Part shown: positions 1-8,321 of the stretch, in pieces
Layout: every line of letters begins with the position of its first letter
Position numbering within the stretch: the first letter of the stretch is position 1
Assembly (NCBI RefSeq): GCF_035978755.1
Contig: NZ_CP108414.1
Coordinates: 4,526,001-4,590,000, forward strand
From: Streptomyces sp. NBC_01298
GTDB taxonomy: Bacteria; Actinomycetota; Actinomycetes; Streptomycetales; Streptomycetaceae
Reading direction: 5' to 3'
Length of the DNA stretch: 64,000 bases
Made by a program: the position numbers and the translations under genes
Notes under the pieces: generated by a model
Databases searched by the model: none
Seen by the model: only the letters and a program-made list of their open reading frames with translations
What the model was told of the DNA's origin: nothing

Positions 1-78
1 GCGGAACGCGGCGGTCACCGCACGCGAGGTGGAGCCGGCGGGGTTCAGGGACGAGTCCAGGTGCAGAAGGGTGACCAT
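1..78 (-). CDS. FMN-dependent NADH-azoreductase-like protein, N-terminal fragment
   Basis: Only the first 26 codons are inside the window; the gene runs off the left edge. The ATG is at 78 on the minus strand. The start (MVTLLHLDSSLNP, then a Ser-rich loop) is the first beta strand and phosphate-binding loop of the flavodoxin-fold azoreductase/quinone reductase family. It is divergent from an HxlR regulator, a common pairing in which the regulator controls the quinone/azo-detoxifying flavoenzyme. The family call rests on 26 residues and the neighbour. Confidence 0.6.
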   Translation of the reverse strand, partial: MVTLLHLDSSLNPAGSTSRAVTAAFR

Positions 79-176
79 GAGAGCCTCCAAGGTGGGTGCA
101 ATTTCGTACGTCACTATTATTAGCACAGTCACTTACTTTTTCTCACCCCCTAAGTCGGAGGTAGTACCCTGGGGCC

Positions 177-545
177 ATGGCGGACGAGGCGGTCAAGGCA
201 AAACACCAGGACACCGGGGCCTGTAGCCGGGTGAGCGATGGCATCACCCAGGTCTTCGGGCTGCTCGGAAAGCGCTGGACCGGCGTGATCCTGGCCTCGC
301 TGATGGAAGGGCCGGTGCACTTCGCGGACCTGCGCAGGTCCATCGCCGGCATCAGCGAGCGCATGCTGTCCGACCGCCTGGTCGAGCTCGCCGCGGCCGG
401 TCTCGTCCTGCGCGAGGTCGATGAAGGGCCGCCCCTGCGCGTGGCCTACCGGCTGACGGACCGGGGCGCCGCGCTGAAGCCCGCGCTCACGGAGCTGGGC
501 CAGTGGGCGGAGACGTGCCTCGTCAAGGACGAGGGCAGCTGCTGA
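177..545 (+). CDS. HxlR-family winged-helix transcriptional regulator
   Basis: The 122-residue protein has the single MarR-like winged helix of HxlR/YodB regulators. The core reads from about residue 15, with VFGLLGKRWTGVIL, HFADLRRSIAGISERMLSDRL as recognition helix, and LREV...YRLTDRG as the wing. A Cys near the N-terminus (residue 16, in TGACSRV) sits where redox-sensing HxlR proteins often carry their reactive cysteine. It is divergent from the azoreductase fragment across an AT-rich spacer (79-176) that must hold both promoters. Electrophile or quinone-responsive control of the azoreductase is likely by family precedent; I could not define an operator. Confidence 0.85.
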   Translation: MADEAVKAKHQDTGACSRVSDGITQVFGLLGKRWTGVILASLMEGPVHFADLRRSIAGISERMLSDRLVELAAAGLVLREVDEGPPLRVAYRLTDRGAALKPALTELGQWAETCLVKDEGSC

Positions 546-675
546 TCAGCGGACCGGCCCCGGCCGATTCGCGCCCGGGGCCGCCCCCGGTCCCGCCATC
601 CGACTTGCCCTAGTCGGCCCGGGTCCGCGAGGAATCGGCCGCGGTCCGGCGCCCGGCCCCACTACCGTTCCCCAC

Positions 676-1086
676 ATGACTCCCGTGCTGAACGACACCG
701 TGCGCAAGCTCCTCGACGCCCCCCATCCGGCGGTGCTCGCCACCCTCAACCCCGATGGCAGCCCGCAGAGTTCGGTGGTGTGGGTGACCCGCGACGGGGA
801 CGAGATCCTGATCTCCACCGAGCGCGGCCGCCGCAAGGAGCGCAACATCGTCCGGGACGCCCGGATCGGGCTCACCGTCTTCGACCTGGCCAACCCGTTC
901 CTCTACGCCGAGATCCGCGGCACCGCCACCGTCACCGAGGACATCGGCCGGGCCGTCGCCGTCCGCATCGCGGAGGAGTACCAGGGTCCGGGCGCGGGCG
1001 CGGAGTACGCGAACGGCCCGGCCGAGAACGTACGGGTCGTCGTACGCCTCACCCCGGCCAAGGTGCTCGGCAACGCCGCGCGCTGA
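676..1086 (+). CDS. PPOX-class (probable F420-dependent) oxidoreductase
   Basis: The 136-residue protein has the split beta-barrel fold of the pyridoxamine-phosphate-oxidase-like superfamily. Typical features are HPAVLATLNPDGSPQSSVVWV at the N-terminus, a basic RGRRKERNI segment that fits F420 or FMN phosphate binding, and a final R-V-V-V-R-L-T-P-x-K-V strand. Short actinobacterial proteins of this type usually use F420. The substrate is unknown. It ends 8 bp from a convergent gene and shows no operon partner. Confidence 0.75.
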   Translation: MTPVLNDTVRKLLDAPHPAVLATLNPDGSPQSSVVWVTRDGDEILISTERGRRKERNIVRDARIGLTVFDLANPFLYAEIRGTATVTEDIGRAVAVRIAEEYQGPGAGAEYANGPAENVRVVVRLTPAKVLGNAAR

Positions 1087-1094
1087 CTCCCTTC

Positions 1095-1844
1095 CTACGG
1101 AAGCCCCGGCCGCACCGCGGTCCAGGCGTCGACCGCCGCCGCCAGGGGGTCGGTCGCCGCGAGGTACGGCCGGGCCGCTTCCGTGCAGCGGAGCAGGTTC
1201 TTGATGCGGCGCAGCCGCAGGATCTCGGGACGCCGCAGGTCCCGCCAGACCCGGGCCTGCGCCGCCGCCTGGTCCGGGGTCAGCTCGAAGCGGGCCAGTA
1301 CCTCCCGGCACAGGGCGGCGGGGTCCCGGTCGGGGTCCCCGTCCTCGCCCGACCCGAGACTTCCGATCAAGTAGGCGTGTACGTACGGCCGTTCCTCCGG
1401 CCGGCCCAGCCGGTCGAGGGCGGCCAGCGCGATCCGGGCCCAGCGCAGCCGCACCCCGTCGGGCAGCTCCTCGTTCCGCATCGAGAGCGTGGCCAGGCAC
1501 CGCAGCCGCTCCGAATGCGGCTCGTCCGACAAAGGGGGATCGGCGGCCAGCCAGTCCTCCAGTTCGGCCAGCGCGTGCCCGTCCGGCGGTACGTACGTCA
1601 GCACCTGCCCGGGAGCGAGCAGCGCGACCACGGGCCCGGTGAGGCGCACCTTCGCCACGTGCCCCGCGTCGAAGGACCCGACCGTGCGCCCGTACCGCTC
1701 GATCCCCCGCAGCCTGGTCCGCAGCGCGCCGGCCGCGAACACCTGCCCGGACCGCGCCACGCCGCCGATGCACCGCACCACGCACACGCCACCCGTGACA
1801 TCGGCGGACTCGACGGCACACACCTGCAATTCGGCGATGGACAC
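1095..1844 (-). CDS. Hypothetical protein, possible OB-fold N-terminus
   Basis: I do not recognise this 249-residue protein. Residues 1-80 are beta-rich and Gly/Val-rich (VRCIGGVARSGQVFAAG), reminiscent of the beta-barrel domain found in translation factors. The rest is helical and Arg/Leu-rich. It has no signal peptide or membrane segment. It lies 30 bp downstream of the MFS gene on the same strand and may be co-transcribed with it. Confidence 0.55.
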   Translation of the reverse strand: MSIAELQVCAVESADVTGGVCVVRCIGGVARSGQVFAAGALRTRLRGIERYGRTVGSFDAGHVAKVRLTGPVVALLAPGQVLTYVPPDGHALAELEDWLAADPPLSDEPHSERLRCLATLSMRNEELPDGVRLRWARIALAALDRLGRPEERPYVHAYLIGSLGSGEDGDPDRDPAALCREVLARFELTPDQAAAQARVWRDLRRPEILRLRRIKNLLRCTEAARPYLAATDPLAAAVDAWTAVRPGLP

Positions 1845-1874
1845 CCTGCCCCACCCCCCTCCTGGGCCGGGAGG

Positions 1875-3377
1875 CTACCGGGCCGGAGCCCGCTCCACCC
1901 GGTGTTCGCCCGCCGAGACCTCCGAGACCTCCGGGGCCGCGGCGGCGGACCGGCGCGGGGCGGGCCGGCCGGGGGCGGGCCGGCCGGGGACGGCCCGGAG
2001 TCCGTACAGGGCAAGGCCGATGGCCGGCAGGAAGACCGCACCGGCCACCTCGAAGCCGAAGGCGTAGCCGCCGGTCACGGCCGCCGGATCGCCGATGGCC
2101 AGCAGCGAGGCCGTACGGGCGTCGGCAGCGGAGGTGATCAGGGCGAGGCTGACGGTGGGCCCGGCCAGGATGGCCGTGTTCACGACGGCTCCGGCCAGGG
2201 CGGACCGCTCCTCCGGGACCCCGGCGACGGTCCCCACGACCGCGGCGGACATGACGGTGCCGATGCCCCCCGACAGGACGATCAGGCCCAGCAGCACCGT
2301 CGGCGTCGACCCCGTGCGCAGTCCCGCGCTCCCGATGAGGAAGAGGCCGGTGGCGATGACGGCCAGTCCCGCCACCGCCACCGTCCGGACGCCGTGGCGG
2401 GCGACGACCCGGCCCGCGAAGAAGGCGACGGCGAGGAGCGTCGCGCTGTAGGGGACGAAGGCCAGCGCGTTCTGCAGCGCCGAGTATCCGCGTACCTGCT
2501 GGAAGTAGAGGGCCAGCAGGAAGGCGGTGCTCGCGCCGATGGCCGGGCCCAGCAGCGCGCAGGCGAGCGCGGTCACGCGGTAGCGCGAGGCGAGGAAGGA
2601 CAGCGGCAGCAGGGGGGCGCGGACGCGCTGCTGGGCGATGACGAAGGCGGCGAGGAGCACGGCGCCCGCGGCCAGGGGTACGAGGACCCGCGCCGAGGCC
2701 CAGCCCCGCGGCCCGACCATCACGAGGCCGTAGCCGAAGGTGGAGAGGCCGAGGGTGGCGAGTACGGCGCCGAGGAAGTCCACGGGCACCCGGACGGGCG
2801 CGGGACCGGTCGGCAGCACCCGGGGGGTGAGCGCGAGCACGGCCACGGCCGCCGCCGCGAACAGCCCGAAGGTCCACCGCCACGACAGCCAGGTCACGAG
2901 CGCCCCGCTGAGGATGATGCCGAGCGCCGCGCCCAGGCTGGACAGCAGGCCCCAGACGGCCAGCGCCCCGGCCCGGGCCCTGCCCTCGGGGAAGACCCCG
3001 CGCAGCAGTGCCATGGCGGGGGGCGCGGCGAGCGCGGCCCCGCAGCCCTGGACGAAGCGGGCGGCGAGCAGGACCCAGGGGGCGGGGGCCAGCGCCGCGG
3101 CGAGGGACGCCGCGCCGAACAGGGCCGTGCCCAGGGTGAACAGGCGGCGCCGGCCGATCCGGTCGGTGAGCCGCCCGCCGAGCAGCAGCAGCCCGCTGAA
3201 GGCCAGACCGTAGAAGGCGCTGACGAGGATCAGGTCGCCACGGCTCAGGACGAGTTCCCGCTGCATGGCCGGTCCGGAGGCGAAGGCCACCGAAACCGAG
3301 GCGTTGAGCAGGAGCTGCACCGCGGCGAGGGTCGCGAAGGGCACCCGCGTACCGGGCGTACCGGCCGTGCCGGGCAC
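1875..3377 (-). CDS. MFS drug-efflux transporter
   Basis: A 500-residue major-facilitator protein with hydrophobic segments spanning nearly the whole length. The MFS loop GGRLTDRIGRRR follows TM2 and is the family hallmark; RFVQGCGAALAAPPAMALL matches motif C of DHA antiporters. I chose the GTG at 3377 because it shares one base with the upstream oxidoreductase stop (TAGTG), giving translational coupling; reading frame upstream of it lies inside that gene. The C-terminus is an Arg/Pro/Ala-rich cytoplasmic tail. Export of a small toxic compound is inferred from family only. Confidence 0.85.
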   Translation of the reverse strand: MPGTAGTPGTRVPFATLAAVQLLLNASVSVAFASGPAMQRELVLSRGDLILVSAFYGLAFSGLLLLGGRLTDRIGRRRLFTLGTALFGAASLAAALAPAPWVLLAARFVQGCGAALAAPPAMALLRGVFPEGRARAGALAVWGLLSSLGAALGIILSGALVTWLSWRWTFGLFAAAAVAVLALTPRVLPTGPAPVRVPVDFLGAVLATLGLSTFGYGLVMVGPRGWASARVLVPLAAGAVLLAAFVIAQQRVRAPLLPLSFLASRYRVTALACALLGPAIGASTAFLLALYFQQVRGYSALQNALAFVPYSATLLAVAFFAGRVVARHGVRTVAVAGLAVIATGLFLIGSAGLRTGSTPTVLLGLIVLSGGIGTVMSAAVVGTVAGVPEERSALAGAVVNTAILAGPTVSLALITSAADARTASLLAIGDPAAVTGGYAFGFEVAGAVFLPAIGLALYGLRAVPGRPAPGRPAPRRSAAAAPEVSEVSAGEHRVERAPAR

Positions 3378-4360
3378 TACGGGGCCTTCGGCAGGAGCAC
3401 CACTCGGCTGCCGTGCAGTTCCCCGTCCTCGATGCGCCGGTGGGTCCGGGCCCCCTCCGCCAGGGAGGCCCGCTCGACGGAGCGGGCCCGCAGCCGACCG
3501 CTCGCCAGCAGACGGTTGATCGCCACCGCGGCTTCGGCGAGTTCGGCCGTGGTGGCGTGGGAGATGACGAAGCCGACGACCGAGCCGTCCTTCATGTAGA
3601 GCGCTCCGGCGGGCAGGACCGGCTGGGAGCGGGCGCCGGCGAGGAGCACGATGCGGCCCCGGTGGGCGAGTACGTCGACGGCGCCGGTCAGGTCGTTCGT
3701 GCCGGAGGTGTCCACGTGGACGTCGATCCCCCGCGGGCTGATCTCGCGGATGCGGGCCGCCAGTTCGGGGTCCCGGTAGTCGAGCACCGCCGCCGCGCCG
3801 AGGCGGCGGCAGTGTTCGGCGTCGCGTGCGGAGGCGGTGGCGATGACCCGGGCGCCCGCCTCGACGGCCATGACGATGAGGGCGCTGCCCACGTTCCCGG
3901 CGGCTCCGGCGATCAGTACGGTCTCGCCGGCCCGGACCCGGCCGTGCGTGAACAGGGCGAGGTAGGCGGTGCCGGCGGGGTGCACCAGCGCGACCGCTTC
4001 CGCCGGGTCCACGCCGGCGGGCAGGTGGTAGAGGCGGTCGGCCGGAACCGCGGCCCGTTCGGCGGCGGCGCCCTGGCGGCCCCCGTGGCCGAGGCTGTTG
4101 GACCAGACCCGGTCGCCGGCCCCGAAGCCCGGGGCTCCGGGACCGGCCGATACGACCGTCCCGACGAGGTCGCGGCCGATGACGAACGGGAACTCGACCG
4201 GGGTCCGGAAGAGGCCCGACCGCACGAAGGTGTCGACCGGGTTGACGGATACCGCTTCGACCTCGACCAGAACGTCCGTCGGGCCCGGGGCCGGAGGGGC
4301 GATCTCGCCGTAGCGGATGTTCTCGGCGGGACCGAGTTCTTCGATGAAGGCTGCACGCAT
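3377..4360 (-). CDS. NADPH:quinone reductase-like MDR oxidoreductase
   Basis: A 327-residue zinc-lacking medium-chain dehydrogenase/reductase of the quinone oxidoreductase (zeta-crystallin) group. The N-terminal GroES-like part includes VNPVDTFVRSG, PFVIGRDLVGTV and GDRVW. The Rossmann part has VLIAGAAGNVGSALIVMA. The catalytic-zinc cysteines are absent, as expected for quinone reductases. The start MRAAFIEELG is the family's usual start. Coupled to the MFS gene downstream. Confidence 0.88.
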   Translation of the reverse strand: MRAAFIEELGPAENIRYGEIAPPAPGPTDVLVEVEAVSVNPVDTFVRSGLFRTPVEFPFVIGRDLVGTVVSAGPGAPGFGAGDRVWSNSLGHGGRQGAAAERAAVPADRLYHLPAGVDPAEAVALVHPAGTAYLALFTHGRVRAGETVLIAGAAGNVGSALIVMAVEAGARVIATASARDAEHCRRLGAAAVLDYRDPELAARIREISPRGIDVHVDTSGTNDLTGAVDVLAHRGRIVLLAGARSQPVLPAGALYMKDGSVVGFVISHATTAELAEAAVAINRLLASGRLRARSVERASLAEGARTHRRIEDGELHGSRVVLLPKAP

Positions 4361-4458
4361 GGCCCGATCCTGCCAAGCGGCCCCGCCCCGCGCGCAGGGC
4401 GCGGAGGAGGCTTCGTCAACTCCAACTCCCGGACGGAAGCGGCCCGGACGCGACAAGG

Positions 4459-4494
4459 CCGAAGGGCCGCGCGGGGGAACGGGCGGCCCTTCGG
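4459..4494. terminator. Hairpin terminator downstream of the FMN reductase
   Basis: A 12-bp inverted repeat (CCGAAGGGCCGC paired with GCGGCCCTTCGG) with a 12-nt loop lies just after the stop of the minus-strand FMN reductase. There is no U-tract, as is usual in Streptomyces. Confidence 0.65.
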
Positions 4495-4516
4495 AGGTGG
4501 GGGGAAGACCGGGGGA

Positions 4517-5098
4517 TCAGACGGACGCGGACGCCCGCGTCTCGCGGACCTTCGCGGCGAGCGCGTCGAGCAGCTGCCGGAGCAGGTCGATGGTGGTCTC
4601 GTCGGTCAGGTTGCCGGACTCGTCGAAGCGCTCGTGGGCCCGGAAGATCTGGAGCTCCGGCTTGCCGACGACCTTGGAGTCCGTCCACAGGAAGGACTGG
4701 CGCAGCGAGAGCTGGGCGCGGACCGTGCCGAAGTTGGTCGGCGCGGCGCCCGCGATCGCGATCGGCTTGGCGGCCAGCGAGGAGACCGGCGAGGAGGCCG
4801 TCGGGCGGCTCGCCCAGTCCAGCGCGTTCTTCAGAACGCCGGGGATGCCGTAGTTGTACTCGGGGGTGGCGATGAACAGGCCGTCCGCCTCGGTGATGCG
4901 GCGGCGCAGGTCGGTCGCCGCGGCCGGCGGGGTGTCGTTGTCGAGGTCCGTATCGTACGGAGGGATCTCGCGCAGGCCCTCGTAGATCTCGATGGACAGG
5001 CCACTGGGGGCGAACTTCTGCGCGGCGCGCACCAGGGCGCTGTTGAGCGAGGCGGCACGCAGGCTGCCGGAAATGGCCAGAATCTTGAGATCGGGCAT
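4517..5098 (-). CDS. NADPH-dependent FMN reductase
   Basis: A 193-residue flavodoxin-like reductase. ILAISGSLRAASLNSAL at residues 5-21 is the FMN phosphate loop, and PEYNYGIPGVLKNALDW is the diagnostic flavin-contact segment. Such enzymes give reduced flavin to two-component monooxygenases or reduce quinones. The start MPDLKILAISGS is preceded by a GAAGAGAAG-type ribosome site. Its promoter carries the same CTGACAG box and spacing found before genes 20-45 kb away, so I infer it belongs to the secondary-metabolite regulon. It may supply reduced flavin to cluster oxygenases. Confidence 0.9.
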   Translation of the reverse strand: MPDLKILAISGSLRAASLNSALVRAAQKFAPSGLSIEIYEGLREIPPYDTDLDNDTPPAAATDLRRRITEADGLFIATPEYNYGIPGVLKNALDWASRPTASSPVSSLAAKPIAIAGAAPTNFGTVRAQLSLRQSFLWTDSKVVGKPELQIFRAHERFDESGNLTDETTIDLLRQLLDALAAKVRETRASASV

Positions 5099-5181
5099 GA
5101 ACTTCTCTTCCGTGAAGGTGACATGTGCGGTGAACGCCGTGCCCGGCAGGCCCGTGCGCAGAGGTCGGGGGGATGAGCGGG

Positions 5182-5235
5182 AGTCTGGCCGCACGCGCGG
5201 GCCGGCCTCAAGCACGCGCCGACGTATCTGTCAGC
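5182..5235 (-). promoter_or_regulatory. Candidate regulon promoter of the FMN reductase (CTGACAG box)
   Basis: Read on the minus strand: GCTGACAGA from 5235, TTGAGG (-35) from 5211, and CAGACT (-10) at 5187-5182 with an 18-bp spacer. The box-to--10 distance matches the other members of the CCTGAC set (25118, 25897, 32632, 32716, 42128, 42140, 47805, 47950). Confidence 0.55.
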
Positions 5236-5261
5236 TGTCCGGGATGTGGGACCGGAGGACC

Positions 5262-5295
5262 TTGCGAGAGAACTGAACTGAACTGTATAGTTCAG
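5262..5295 (+). promoter_or_regulatory. Pirin promoter with TetR-type operator
   Basis: TTGCGA (5262) and TATAGT (5286-5291) form a plausible -35/-10 pair with an 18-bp spacer. The -10 is embedded in a palindrome with 7-bp arms, CTGAACTGTATAGTTCAG (5278-5295). Near-identical palindromes overlap the -10 of the promoters at about 9050 and 16245, so one repressor probably controls all three. Confidence 0.7.
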
Positions 5296-5345
5296 AACTC
5301 GGGAGGGACGGCACAAGGCGTCCGACCAGCAAGAGAGAAGGCCTC

Positions 5346-6248
5346 ATGACCACGCCCGCTTCCGCCAACGCCACGACCGCCACCACCACGAGCCGTTCGG
5401 TGGTCGACGTGCTGCCGCCGGTCCGCGCCCTGGAGGGTGAGGGGTACCCGGTTCGCCGCGCCTTCCCCACCCCGCGCATCCCGCGGCTGGACCCCTTCCT
5501 GACGGTCGACCAGGTCGGCCCGGTGGCCCTCGGACCGGGCGAGCCCAGGGGCAGCGGCCCCGAGCACCCGCACCGCGGCTTCGAGAGCATCACGTACGTC
5601 CTGGACGGGGACATCGAGTACGCGGACTCGACCGGCAGCCACGGCGTCGTACGTCCCGGCGGCGTGCGGTGGCTCACGGCCGGCGCGGGCGTGCTGGACA
5701 CGGCGCAGCCGACCGCGGCCTTCCGCGCCGCCGGCGGCCTCCAGCACCAGCTGCAGATCTGGGTCAACCTGCCCGCCGAACTCAAGGGACTCCGCCCGCG
5801 CACCCGGAACCAGGGCGCCGAGAGGATCCCGGTGGTCCGCAGGCTCGACGGCTCCTGGTTCAAGGTCATCGCGGGCTCGGCGCTCGGCGCGACCGGCCCC
5901 TTCCGGACCCTGGTACCGGTGACCGTCGTCCACGCGTCGGTGGCCCCGGGCGCGAGCGCCGTACTCCCCGCGCCGGTGGGCCGCAACGCCGCCGTGTACG
6001 TCCTGTCCGGCAGCGGGAAGGTCGCCTCGCGCGAACTCGCCGACGGCGACCTGGCCGTCCTCGCGCACGACGGCGACAGCGTCCGGGTCGAGGGCGGGCC
6101 GGTCGGCACCGACCTGCTCTTCCTGTCCGGCGAACCGATCGGCGAACCCGTGGTCCGCAGCGGCCCGTTCGTCATGAACACCCCGCAGGAGATCGACCGC
6201 GCCTTCGACGACTACGCGAACGACCGCCTCGGCCGCTCCGAGGACTGA
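5346..6248 (+). CDS. Pirin-family protein
   Basis: A 300-residue bicupin. The N-terminal cupin contains the metal-binding motif GPEHPHRGFESITYVLDG (about residues 70-88) and later HQLQIWVNLP with Glu/His ligands. Bacterial pirins are Fe-dependent dioxygenases (quercetinase activity) or redox regulators. GAGAGAAGG upstream is a good ribosome site. The promoter has the operator shared with the diazotase-type operon and the nitrate transporter. That places this gene in the same regulon and suggests protection against, or processing of, a phenolic product. The metabolic role is inference. Confidence 0.88.
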   Translation: MTTPASANATTATTTSRSVVDVLPPVRALEGEGYPVRRAFPTPRIPRLDPFLTVDQVGPVALGPGEPRGSGPEHPHRGFESITYVLDGDIEYADSTGSHGVVRPGGVRWLTAGAGVLDTAQPTAAFRAAGGLQHQLQIWVNLPAELKGLRPRTRNQGAERIPVVRRLDGSWFKVIAGSALGATGPFRTLVPVTVVHASVAPGASAVLPAPVGRNAAVYVLSGSGKVASRELADGDLAVLAHDGDSVRVEGGPVGTDLLFLSGEPIGEPVVRSGPFVMNTPQEIDRAFDDYANDRLGRSED

Positions 6249-6336
6249 CGTCCCCCTCCGCACCCACGCGGTTGCCGGTGGTGCGCGACGAGGAGGCGGA
6301 TCGACCGGTACCCGGCCGGCGGCCACGACCGGCTCC

Positions 6337-7071
6337 TCAGACGAGCAGGGCCGCCACGCCGTCCATGATCCGCTCCAGGCCGAAGTCCAGCGGGTCCCCG
6401 CCTCGTGGCACGAAGGCACCCTCCGCGACCGCCGACGTGAGCGCGGGGAAGCGGTCCGCGTGGCGCTCCAGCACGTCGGCCGTGAGGCGGGCCCACTCCT
6501 CGTTCGCCGCTTCATCGTGTTCGACGGTCTGCTGGGCGATGTTGCGGACGTGGCCCACGAGCAGCAGGAACGTGTCATGCCGCTGCGGGGCCGACAGGCC
6601 GGTTCCGGCCAGCACGGCCAGCGCGGTGTCCAGCCAGCCGAGTTGATGGGGGCCCATGATCTGGCGACGCATGCCGGTGGCCGTCAGGATCCACGGGTGG
6701 CGGCGGTACACGGCCGAGCACTGGCGCGCCCACTCGGTCAACTGCGGGCGCCAGCCGCCGGGGATGTGAGCGACGGGGACCGGTGGGCCGATCGCGAGGT
6801 CGACCATCAGATCGACGAGTTCCGCCTTACCGGGGACGTACCGGTAGAGCGCCATCGCGGTGACGTCGACTCCCTTGGCGACCCGCGCCAGCGAGACCGC
6901 GTCCAGACCCTCCTTGTCGGCGATCCCGATCGCCACCTCGGCGATCCGGCCCGCGGTCAGCGAGGGCTTCGGGCCGCGGCTCGGCTGTCCCTTCTCGCCC
7001 CACAACAGCGCGAAGCTCGCTTGCGCGCCGCCCTGTTTCCCCGTCGGCTTCCGGGGCTCTTTCGCGTTCAT
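6337..7071 (-). CDS. TetR/AcrR-family regulator (TetR class C-terminus)
   Basis: About 244 residues from the ATG at 7071. The HTH is near residues 50-90 (AEVAIGIADKEGLDAVSLARVAKGV, then MALYRYVPGKAEL). The C-terminal half resembles the TetR_C domain (HPWILTATGMRRQIMGP). A GTG at 7101 also opens the frame, but the ATG has GAGGGA at ribosome-site spacing. It diverges from the alpha/beta hydrolase gene across a 109-bp AT-rich spacer with an imperfect inverted repeat, so it probably represses the hydrolase and itself. Confidence 0.85.
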   Translation of the reverse strand: MNAKEPRKPTGKQGGAQASFALLWGEKGQPSRGPKPSLTAGRIAEVAIGIADKEGLDAVSLARVAKGVDVTAMALYRYVPGKAELVDLMVDLAIGPPVPVAHIPGGWRPQLTEWARQCSAVYRRHPWILTATGMRRQIMGPHQLGWLDTALAVLAGTGLSAPQRHDTFLLLVGHVRNIAQQTVEHDEAANEEWARLTADVLERHADRFPALTSAVAEGAFVPRGGDPLDFGLERIMDGVAALLV

Positions 7072-7110
7072 CCTGAATCCCTCACCGTCACCCGTTGACA
7101 CCCCACACTT

Positions 7111-7152
7111 ACTGTTTATAGCATATAGCCAACCGCTTACGACATATACAGT
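7111..7152. promoter_or_regulatory. Imperfect inverted repeat in the TetR/hydrolase divergent promoter
   Basis: ACTGTTTATA (7111-7120) and CATATACAGT (7143-7152) are near-complementary arms in an otherwise AT-rich intergenic region. This is a candidate operator for the adjacent TetR protein. It is unlike the CTGAAC operators, so a separate circuit is likely. Confidence 0.4.
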
Positions 7153-7180
7153 TCGTGGACACGGACCTCAGGGAGTCGTC

Positions 7181-8275
7181 ATGATCGCCGCCATCGTCGC
7201 CACCTCCGCCGCCGCACTCCTCGCCGCACCGACGGCCGGAATCCTCGGCCACCGCGCCCTCAGGCGCTTCCGCAACGCCTCCCTCATGAAGATCGACACC
7301 CCGAACGGCATCGACGAGCGGGGCTTCATCCGCATCGGAGGCATCGACCAGTGGATCTCGGTCCGCGGCGAGGACCTGGCCAACCCGGTCGTCCTCGAGC
7401 TGCACGGCGGGCCCGGCGGCTCGACCGCGATCTTCGGGCCGCGCACCAGATCCTGGGAGAAGCACTTCACGATCGTCCGCTGGGACATGCGCGGCACCCT
7501 CAAGACCCTCGGCCGCAGCGGCACCGAGGGCCAGGGAGAGATGACCTTCGACCGGATCTACGCGGACGCGGTCGAGGTCACCGACCACATCCGCACCCGC
7601 CTCGGCGTCGACAAGGTCGTCCTGCTCGGCCACTCCTACGGCAGCGCCTTCGCCCTGCGGCTCGCCCGCGCCTTCCCCGAGCGCTACTCCGCGTACGTCG
7701 GCACCGACCAGAACATCCACGACTCCGGCCGCGACGACTCCGTACACCAGGCGCTCCTGACCCGACTGCGGGCGACCGGAAAGCACAAGGAACTCGCGGC
7801 GGTGGAGGCCCTGGACGCCGACGAGCACCGCTGGACCGCCCGCGAGCGCGCGATGCACGCCAAGCTGCTGGCCACCAGCGATCCGCTGACCCTGGACACG
7901 ATGAAGAAGGTCGTCATGGGGTCCCTGTGGCTCTCGCCGCTGCACTCGCTGCGCGAGCTGGGGCACTTCGTCAAGGGCATGAACTTCTCGGAACAGGTCA
8001 CCACAGGCACGTCGGGCTTCGACGACTGGGCGGACGGTACCGAATTCGAGATCCCGTTCTTCATCTTCCAGGGCGAGAAGGACGTCATCGCGTCGCCCGA
8101 CCTCGCCCGCCGCCTCTTCGACGACGTCCGGGCCCCGGTCAAGGGCTTCGCGCTGATCGACGACTGCAGCCACTTCGCGGCGTTCCGCCGGCCGGAGCGG
8201 TTCCTCGAGCTGCTGCTGGCTCACGTACGGCCGGTGGTCGTCGCCGACGAGTCGGCTGCCGCGGCAGGCATCTGA
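7181..8275 (+). CDS. Alpha/beta hydrolase, proline iminopeptidase-like (S33)
   Basis: A 364-residue hydrolase with an N-terminal hydrophobic segment (residues 1-20), probably a membrane anchor or signal. The fold is shown by the oxyanion-hole motif LHGGPGGS (about residue 73) and the nucleophile elbow GHSYGSAF (about residue 150). A late Asp precedes the terminal DDCSHFAAF histidine. The HGGPG motif is typical of proline iminopeptidase-like enzymes, which also include esterases and amidases. The start was set at 7181; frame further upstream overlaps the divergent TetR gene. Substrate unknown. Confidence 0.85.
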   Translation: MIAAIVATSAAALLAAPTAGILGHRALRRFRNASLMKIDTPNGIDERGFIRIGGIDQWISVRGEDLANPVVLELHGGPGGSTAIFGPRTRSWEKHFTIVRWDMRGTLKTLGRSGTEGQGEMTFDRIYADAVEVTDHIRTRLGVDKVVLLGHSYGSAFALRLARAFPERYSAYVGTDQNIHDSGRDDSVHQALLTRLRATGKHKELAAVEALDADEHRWTARERAMHAKLLATSDPLTLDTMKKVVMGSLWLSPLHSLRELGHFVKGMNFSEQVTTGTSGFDDWADGTEFEIPFFIFQGEKDVIASPDLARRLFDDVRAPVKGFALIDDCSHFAAFRRPERFLELLLAHVRPVVVADESAAAAGI

Positions 8276-8321
8276 CCGGGTTGCGGCCGGCGGGCCCGGG
8301 CCCGGAACGGGCCATCCAGAC

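Noticed and set aside
780..4376. Very long antisense or out-of-frame ORFs (such as 780-3599 and the N-terminal part of the 1875-4376 frame)
   Set aside because: They are Arg/Gly/Pro-rich shadows produced by GC-rich codons of real genes; they match no family, and the opposite frames encode clear proteins.
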